Assembly: GCA_001184405.1 (NCBI GenBank) | Contig: LFMX01000011.1 | Span: forward strand, 19,326 to 83,325 | From: Candidatus Burkholderia humilis | GTDB lineage: Bacteria; Pseudomonadota; Gammaproteobacteria; Burkholderiales; Burkholderiaceae | DNA length: 64,000 nt | Direction: 5' to 3' | Shown here: one piece after another, positions 58,063 to 64,000 of the stretch | Layout of the letters: each line of letters starts with the position of its first letter | How positions within the stretch are numbered: the stretch's first letter is position 1 | Program-made: the position numbers and the translations under genes | The notes under the pieces: model-generated | Databases searched by the model: none | Told to the model about the DNA's origin: nothing | What the model saw: the letters and a program-made list of their open reading frames with translations, nothing else

Positions 58063-58917
58063 CTACGAGCTGCGCGCCGGATTCGGCCGGCCGCGCATCG
58101 CCAGATACGCCCACCAGATATAGCCCGAAAAGCCGTACAGCACGAACAGGCAAAACAGCATCACCGGCGGATCGGACGACACCAGCACGAACGCCACGAC
58201 GACCAACAGCACGCCCACAAACGGCACGCGATACCGCATGTCGAGCGCCTTGCCGCTATAAAACGGCGCGTTCGATACCATCGTCACGCCCGCATAAACG
58301 GTCAGCGTGAAGGCAACCCACGGCAGCCAAACGAGCTTGAGCGGCACGCGATTATCGGTCGCAAGCCACACGAAACCCGCGATCAGCGCAGCCGCAGCCG
58401 GCGAAGGCAAACCCTGGAAATAGCGCTTATCGACCACGCCGATATTCGAATTGAAGCGCGCAAGCCGCAGCGCCGCGCCCGAGCAATAGACGAACGCCGC
58501 GAGCCAGCCCCAGCGCCCGAGGTCTTTCAGCACCCATTCGTACATCACGAGCGCGGGCGCGACGCCGAACGACACCATGTCCGACAGGCTATCGAACTGT
58601 TCACCGAACGCGCTTTGCGTATGCGTCATGCGCGCGACGCGGCCGTCCATCCCATCGAGCACCATCGCAACGAAAATGGCGATGGCCGCGATCTCGAAAC
58701 GCACGTTCATCGCCTGAACGACGGCGAAAAAGCCGCAAAAGAGCGCGGCTGTGGTGAACGCATTGGGGAGCAGATAGATGCCGCGCTTTCTCAGAAACTG
58801 CTGCCGCTTGGCGCGCCGCGTTTCCACGACACTCACGTCCTGCGTGGCCTTGTTGCGACGGAACGCGCGCGGCGACGTTCCGTTGATGCGGTTACGGCGC
58901 GGTTTGAATGCCGCCAT
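58063..58917 (-). CDS. pssA: CDP-diacylglycerol-serine O-phosphatidyltransferase
   Basis: Makes phosphatidylserine, first committed step to phosphatidylethanolamine, in the inner membrane. 284 residues; the first 55 are basic and soluble. The CDP-alcohol phosphotransferase motif is complete: DGMDGRVARMTHTQSAFGEQ followed by FDSLSD. Several helices follow (AVVQAMNVRFEIAAIAIFVA, WLPWVAFTLTVYAGVTMVS, FVGVLLVVVAFVLVSS). Start at 58917 (MAAFKPRRNRING) is chosen as the first Met of the basic region. Operon with psd upstream, 49 bases apart. Intact. Confidence 0.95.
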   Translation of the reverse strand: MAAFKPRRNRINGTSPRAFRRNKATQDVSVVETRRAKRQQFLRKRGIYLLPNAFTTAALFCGFFAVVQAMNVRFEIAAIAIFVAMVLDGMDGRVARMTHTQSAFGEQFDSLSDMVSFGVAPALVMYEWVLKDLGRWGWLAAFVYCSGAALRLARFNSNIGVVDKRYFQGLPSPAAAALIAGFVWLATDNRVPLKLVWLPWVAFTLTVYAGVTMVSNAPFYSGKALDMRYRVPFVGVLLVVVAFVLVSSDPPVMLFCLFVLYGFSGYIWWAYLAMRGRPNPARSS

Positions 58918-58966
58918 CGAGTCCTCCGAATCCAGCCCGATACCAACGGATATCGACGCCTGCGCG

Positions 58967-59611
58967 TTATTCCGCGAATTCGGCGAGGATCGTCGACGAA
59001 GCCGAAACCTTCTCGCCAATCGACATACGCGCCCGGCTACCGATCGGCAGATACACATCGACCCGCGAGCCGAAGCGGATGAAACCGTAGCGCTGACCGC
59101 GCGTGAGCGGCTCGCCGTTGTGCACGTAGCACAGAATGCGTCGCGCGATCAGACCGGCGATCTGCACCGATGTCACGGTATGCCCGCTCGCCGTCTGCAA
59201 CACGATGGCATTGCGCTCGTTTTCCGTGGACGCCTTGTCCGCGGCGGCGTTCAGATACGCGCCCGGAAAGTACTGGACCTTGCTGATCACGCCGTCCACC
59301 GGCGAGCGCTGCGAGTGCACGTTGAACACGTTCATGAACACGCTGATCTTGAGCGCTTCGCGGCCTGCGTACGGATCGTGCGCGGTTTCGACCGCGACGA
59401 TGCGCCCGTCGGCCGGACACAGCACGGCATTCGGCTGAGTCGGAATGGGGCGTGCCGGATCGCGGAAGAACTGGACGATGAAAATCACGATTAGCCAGAA
59501 GATCCAGGCGAAGCCGAAGCCGCCCATCGCTTGCACGAGGATGGCGACGACAGCCGCGATGGCGATAAACGGCCAGCCTTCGCGGGCGATGATCGGATGT
59601 GGATAGTTCAT
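58967..59611 (-). CDS. psd: Phosphatidylserine decarboxylase proenzyme (short form)
   Basis: Decarboxylates phosphatidylserine to phosphatidylethanolamine; pyruvoyl enzyme. 214 residues from 59611 ([20 protein letters not shown]). Two membrane helices at the N-terminus, then [50 protein letters not shown] and the self-cleavage Gly-Ser in [14 protein letters not shown] near the end. Short, FGS-type proteins like this belong to the archaeal-like PSD group found in Burkholderia. Followed by pssA in one operon. Intact. Confidence 0.95.
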   Translation of the reverse strand: MNYPHPIIAREGWPFIAIAAVVAILVQAMGGFGFAWIFWLIVIFIVQFFRDPARPIPTQPNAVLCPADGRIVAVETAHDPYAGREALKISVFMNVFNVHSQRSPVDGVISKVQYFPGAYLNAAADKASTENERNAIVLQTASGHTVTSVQIAGLIARRILCYVHNGEPLTRGQRYGFIRFGSRVDVYLPIGSRARMSIGEKVSASSTILAEFAE

Positions 59612-59718
59612 GAACGGGTTCTGTGTTTTATAAAAACCGTAGGATAACAAAAGCCGCCCGGCGCACAGGGCATCCGGACGGCCTTTGGTCTAGCAAAAAG
59701 CGTGACTGGCGAGAGAAC

Positions 59719-60771
<1,053 letters not shown>

Positions 60772-60803
60772 TTACTTGCGCTGCTAATTGAGTGGTCCGA
60801 CGG

Positions 60804-61295
60804 TCAGACCTTGAAAATCCGCTCGCCCCGGCCGATGCCGGAACTGCCCGTGCGGACCGTCTCCAGAATCGCGGTGGCGTCGAGCGCCTGGATGAACGCG
60901 TCGAGCTTGTCGGAGGCGCCCGTCAGTTCCATCGTGTAAGTCTTCTCAGTTACGTCGATGATGCGGCCGCGGAAGATATCCGCCATGCGTTTCATCTCTT
61001 CGCGTTCCTTGCCGACCGCCCTGACCTTGATGAGCATCAGCTCGCGCTCGATGTGGGCGCCCTCTGTCAGGTCGACCACTTTCACCACCTCGATCAGGCG
61101 GTTCAGGTGCTTCGTGATCTGTTCGATCACGTCGTCCGAGCCAATGGAGACGATGGTCAGCCGCGACAGTGAACTGTCTTCGGTCGGCGCCACCGTCAGC
61201 GTTTCGATGTTATAGCCGCGCGCCGAAAAGAGCCCGACGACGCGCGATAACGCGCCCGGTTCGTTTTCCAGCAAAACGGAGATGATGTGTTTCAT
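60804..61295 (-). CDS. ilvH: Acetolactate synthase small (regulatory) subunit
   Basis: 163 residues from ATG 61295 (MKHIISVLLENEPGALSRVV). N-terminal ACT domain with GLFSARGYNIETLTVAPTED for valine feedback binding, LSRLTIVSIGSDDVIEQITK, then the C-terminal domain ERELMLIKVRAVGKEREEMK, FRGRIIDVTEKTYTMELTGA. It binds and stimulates the IlvI subunit. The upstream in-frame extension to 61355 lacks homology. Lies between ilvI and ilvC. Intact. Confidence 0.97.
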   Translation of the reverse strand: MKHIISVLLENEPGALSRVVGLFSARGYNIETLTVAPTEDSSLSRLTIVSIGSDDVIEQITKHLNRLIEVVKVVDLTEGAHIERELMLIKVRAVGKEREEMKRMADIFRGRIIDVTEKTYTMELTGASDKLDAFIQALDATAILETVRTGSSGIGRGERIFKV

Positions 61296-61403
61296 GTGTC
61301 TTTTCCCGATGTTTATCCAGTCCAAGCCTGTCTGTAAAACCCGCGCGCGACGCATGTCCTTTGTGAAGACAGGCGCGCGCGAGCCTCGCGAGACAAACCC
61401 GCG

Positions 61404-63167
61404 TTATAGATCCTCAGACCCGAGCAGCATTTCCGTGATGCCTTTACCGGCTTGCACCATCGGGAATACGTTTTCGGTCGGATCGGTCTGAAAGTCGAGA
61501 AATACGGTGCGATCCTTCAGACGCAGCGCTTCCTTCAGCGCCGGCTCGACGTCCGCGGTCTTTTCGACGCGAATGCCGACATGGCCGTACGCTTCGGCGA
61601 GCTTCACGAAGTCGGGCAGCGCATCCATATACGAACTGGAATAGCGCTTCTTGTATTCGATCTGCTGCCACTGGCGCACCATGCCCAGATAGTGGTTATT
61701 CAGCGAGATGATCTTGACGGGCGTGTTGTACTGCTTGCACGTCGAGAGCTCCTGAATGCACATCTGGATGGAGCCTTCGCCGGTGATGCAGACCACTTCC
61801 TCGTCTGGATAAGCCATCTTCACGCCCATTGCGGCGGGAAGACCGAAGCCCATCGTGCCGAGGCCGCCCGAGTTGATCCAGCGGCGCGGCTTGTTGAACG
61901 GATAGAACTGCGCCGCCCACATTTGATGCTGGCCGACATCCGAGCACACGAACGCGTTACCGTCGGTCAGCTCCCACAGCTTTTCGACCACATACTGCGG
62001 CTTGATGATGTCGCTCTTGCGGTCGTAGCTCAGGCAATCCTTCGCGCGCCAGCCTTCGATCTCGTCCCACCACGTCTTGAGCGCGGCCGTGTCCGGGCCG
62101 TGTTCCGCGTGTTGAAGCTGCTCGATCAGTTCCTTCAACACTTCCTTCACGTCGCCGACGATCGGAATATCGACCTTCACGCGCTTGGAAATGGACGACG
62201 GATCCACATCGATATGGATGATCTTGCGCGGCGACGACGCGAAGTGCTTCGGATCCCCGATCACGCGATCATCGAAACGCGCGCCGATGGCGATCAGCAC
62301 GTCGCAGTGCTGCATGGCCATGTTGGCTTCGTATGTGCCGTGCATGCCGAGCATGCCGAGGAATTTCTTGTCCGATGCGCGATAGCCGCCGAGACCCATC
62401 AATGTGTTGGTGACGGGATAGCCGAGCAGATCGGCGAACTGGTTCAATTCGCGCGATGCGTCCGCCAGAATGATGCCGCCGCCGGTATAGATATACGGGC
62501 GCTTGGCCGACAGCAGAAGCTGCACTGCCTTGCGGATCTGGCCCGAATGGCCCTTCGTGACGGGATTGTACGAACGCAGCGAGACGCTTTTTACCGGCTC
62601 GTACTTGCACGGCGCCTTCGACACGTCCTTCGGAATGTCGATCAGCACCGGACCGGGACGGCCCGTACGCGCGATATAAAACGCTTTCTTGATGGTCGCG
62701 GCCAGGTCGCGCACGTCCTTCACGAGGAAGTTGTGCTTCACGCACGGACGCGTGATGCCGACGGTGTCGCATTCCTGGAATGCGTCGAGACCGATGGCCG
62801 CAGTCGGAACCTGTCCGCTGATGACGACGAACGGAATGGAATCCATATAGGCCGTGGCGATGCCGGTCACGGCATTGGTCACGCCCGGACCGGATGTCAC
62901 GAGACACACGCCTACATTGCCGGTCGAACGCGCGTAGGCGTCGGCGGCGTGCACGGCGGCTTGCTCGTGGCGCACGAGAATGTGCTGGATCTGGTCCTGC
63001 TTGTAGAGCTCGTCGTAGATGTAGAGTACCGAGCCGCCGGGATAGCCCCAAATGAACTCGACGTTCTCATCGGCCAATGCGCGCATGAGCACGGTGCCGC
63101 CGATGGAGTCAGCTTCGTGAGGAGGAGTGGTATCCGACGTGGAGAATTCCGCGCTAGGCATGTTCAT
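61404..63167 (-). CDS. ilvI: Acetolactate synthase large (catalytic) subunit
   Basis: Thiamine-diphosphate enzyme condensing pyruvate to acetolactate. 587 residues. DSIGGTVLMRALADENVEFI starts the PYR domain, with the catalytic Glu in LVRHEQAAVHAADAYARSTG. FAD-related middle domain: GMLGMHGTYEANMAMQHCDV, IGARFDDRVIGDP. PP domain: SGGLGTMGFGLPAAMGVKMA, VVCITGEGSIQMCIQELSTC (metal site) and NNHYLGMVRQWQQIEYKKRY. First gene of the ilvIHC cluster, 108 bases before ilvH. Intact. Confidence 0.98.
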   Translation of the reverse strand: MNMPSAEFSTSDTTPPHEADSIGGTVLMRALADENVEFIWGYPGGSVLYIYDELYKQDQIQHILVRHEQAAVHAADAYARSTGNVGVCLVTSGPGVTNAVTGIATAYMDSIPFVVISGQVPTAAIGLDAFQECDTVGITRPCVKHNFLVKDVRDLAATIKKAFYIARTGRPGPVLIDIPKDVSKAPCKYEPVKSVSLRSYNPVTKGHSGQIRKAVQLLLSAKRPYIYTGGGIILADASRELNQFADLLGYPVTNTLMGLGGYRASDKKFLGMLGMHGTYEANMAMQHCDVLIAIGARFDDRVIGDPKHFASSPRKIIHIDVDPSSISKRVKVDIPIVGDVKEVLKELIEQLQHAEHGPDTAALKTWWDEIEGWRAKDCLSYDRKSDIIKPQYVVEKLWELTDGNAFVCSDVGQHQMWAAQFYPFNKPRRWINSGGLGTMGFGLPAAMGVKMAYPDEEVVCITGEGSIQMCIQELSTCKQYNTPVKIISLNNHYLGMVRQWQQIEYKKRYSSSYMDALPDFVKLAEAYGHVGIRVEKTADVEPALKEALRLKDRTVFLDFQTDPTENVFPMVQAGKGITEMLLGSEDL

Positions 63168-63553
63168 TCATCACCTTTCGAATTTTCGGCAAAAAATTGA
63201 TCGGGTGCTCTCTGCCGGGCTTATGGCTCGGGTTCAAGCGGCGCGTCAGGTTTGACAGGCGTGCTTCTTGGGCTCGCCTCAAAACAGACATTTCACTGAT
63301 GATGCGAGTCGTAAAATGTAACAGTGGCCGGCGCGACGGGTCAAGCAAAAAGTGACGGAATCACGCCGAGCCCGGGTTTGCCTGCAGTTCGGCGCGGCGG
63401 AATCTTTGGTTTGGCGCAAGGATTCCGCCGGCATTCCACTGAAAATTTCCGGATCGCGCGAAAATTTGCTAGCATCGGTGGGTTTCCCCAGAACCCACGA
63501 TCCTCAATCGACGCAACACCGGACGCAAGTTCGTTGCGCCGGGTCCCCAACGG
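63168..63553. other. Divergent promoter region between ilvI and the sigma factor
   Basis: About 385 bases without a convincing gene. It must contain the leftward ilv promoter and the rightward sigma-factor promoter. AT-rich patches at 63185-63200 and 63440-63475 (GAAAATTTCC, GCGAAAATTTGCTAGCATCG) are promoter-like, and GAAAATTT is repeated 20 bases apart there. I see no clear leader peptide or attenuator. Confidence 0.5.
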
Positions 63554-64000
63554 ATGGCATCAGACAAGAAACTCGCCGATTTTCTGGCGGGCGTCGAAAG
63601 ACGCGCGTTCAAGCAGACCGTGTATACCGTTCGCGATGACGACGCGGCGCTCGACATCGTGCAAGACGCGATGATCAAGCTGGCGGAAAAATACGGCGAT
63701 CGCCCTGCGGCCGAGCTTCCCCTTTTATTCCAGCGTATCCTTCAGAACGCGACGCACGATTATTTCCGCCGCCAGAAGGTGCGCAACACCTGGGTCAGTC
63801 TCTTTTCGTCTTTCGGCAGCGCGGACGACGACGAATTCGACCCGCTCGAAACCTTCGAAGCCGAGGACGGCGCGGCAGGCGTCGAAAGCAGCGAGAACAA
63901 ACTCGAGCGTGAGCAGGTCTTGAATCTGATCGACGCGGAAATTCAGAAATTACCGTCGCGTCAACGAGAAGCTTTTCTCATGCGTTACTGGGAAGACATG
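63554..64000 (+). CDS. ECF-type RNA polymerase sigma factor (runs off window)
   Basis: Starts MASDKKLADFLAGVERRAFK at 63554 and is open to the window end, 149 residues. Region 2: RRAFKQTVYTVRDDDAALDI, VQDAMIKLAEKYGDRP, LFQRILQNATHDYFRRQKVR (region 2.4). An acidic linker (GSADDDEFDPLETFEAEDGA) precedes region 4 (LNLIDAEIQKLPSRQREAFL, MRYWEDM), where the window stops. In Burkholderia a sigma factor of this kind lies divergent from ilvIHC. No anti-sigma factor is visible before the edge. Confidence 0.92.
   Translation, partial: MASDKKLADFLAGVERRAFKQTVYTVRDDDAALDIVQDAMIKLAEKYGDRPAAELPLLFQRILQNATHDYFRRQKVRNTWVSLFSSFGSADDDEFDPLETFEAEDGAAGVESSENKLEREQVLNLIDAEIQKLPSRQREAFLMRYWEDM

Noticed and set aside
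61452..63200. A 582-codon open frame on the plus strand opposite ilvI
   Set aside because: It is the exact antisense of a full, highly conserved enzyme; long antisense frames are common in GC-rich DNA, and its translation shows no family motif.

Overview
The window looks like a chromosome segment of a Burkholderiales bacterium, most likely Caballeronia/Paraburkholderia. The evidence is high GC with GC-rich third codon positions and a recognisable core block of ftsB, eno, kdsA, pyrG, tatD, lolDC, recJ, prfB, lysS, pssA, psd and ilvCHI, plus aromatic and sugar-acid catabolism. It splits sharply in two. From about 0.7 to 41 kb roughly two thirds of the genes are broken by frameshifts, nonsense codons, internal deletions or end-to-end fusion of fragments. 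From about 41 to 64 kb nearly every gene is open and full length. Sequencing error would hit both halves, so I read this as real gene decay of accessory functions. That is the pattern expected of a recently host-restricted lineage such as the leaf-nodule Caballeronia symbionts. The lifestyle is an inference.

Layout, left half. rpiA (cut by the window start) is followed by a HigBA-type toxin-antitoxin pair with a frameshifted toxin. Then come an interrupted sugar transferase, a group II intron scrap and a broken Crp/Fnr regulator. A broken TlpA-like thioredoxin and an OmpR-type response regulator fused to a stump of its kinase follow, sharing a 38-39 bp dyad motif with the Crp-like gene. Next are deleted ackA and pta, receiver domains, and an AT-richer pair (membrane protein and class 3 lipase, both broken). 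From 9 to 25.5 kb lies an aromatic catabolic region: catA, catC, catB, porin, aldehyde dehydrogenase, cytochrome c, an EthD scrap, two LysR regulators, two transporters, a VanB-type reductase, Rieske dioxygenase alpha and beta, a tautomerase, a kinase/regulator pair, an SDR and a flavin reductase. From 25.6 to 29.7 kb is the wreck of a very large CheB/PAS/kinase/receiver/PAS/GAF sensor.

From 29.8 to 41 kb are two related sugar-acid clusters in mirrored arrangement. Each has an IclR regulator fused to a C-terminal SMP-30/gluconolactonase-like propeller, transcribed divergently from an RraA-family aldolase-like gene. Cluster A adds an MFS transporter and a cupin. Cluster B adds an aldose epimerase, a SnoaL-like protein, a Dabb protein, an NAD-dependent epimerase/dehydrogenase and an enolase-superfamily dehydratase. 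Together these suggest a non-phosphorylative route (sugar or uronate oxidation, lactone, dehydratase, aldolase). Only the cluster B regulator, the cupin, the SnoaL and the Dabb genes are still intact. The propeller domains appear to lack the usual SMP-30 metal ligands, so they look like sensors rather than enzymes; this is the most interesting architecture in the window.

Right half: cell division (ftsB), glycolysis (eno), LPS (kdsA), CTP synthesis (pyrG), lipoprotein sorting (lolCD), DNA repair (recJ), translation (prfB with its programmed +1 frameshift, lysS), phospholipid synthesis (pssA, psd), branched-chain amino acids (ilvI, ilvH, ilvC) and an ECF-like sigma factor running off the end. 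Exceptions to the good preservation are comEC and an adjacent alpha/beta hydrolase, truncated into one another, and a glycine-zipper protein with two frameshifts. I saw no tRNA, rRNA, CRISPR array or intact insertion sequence.
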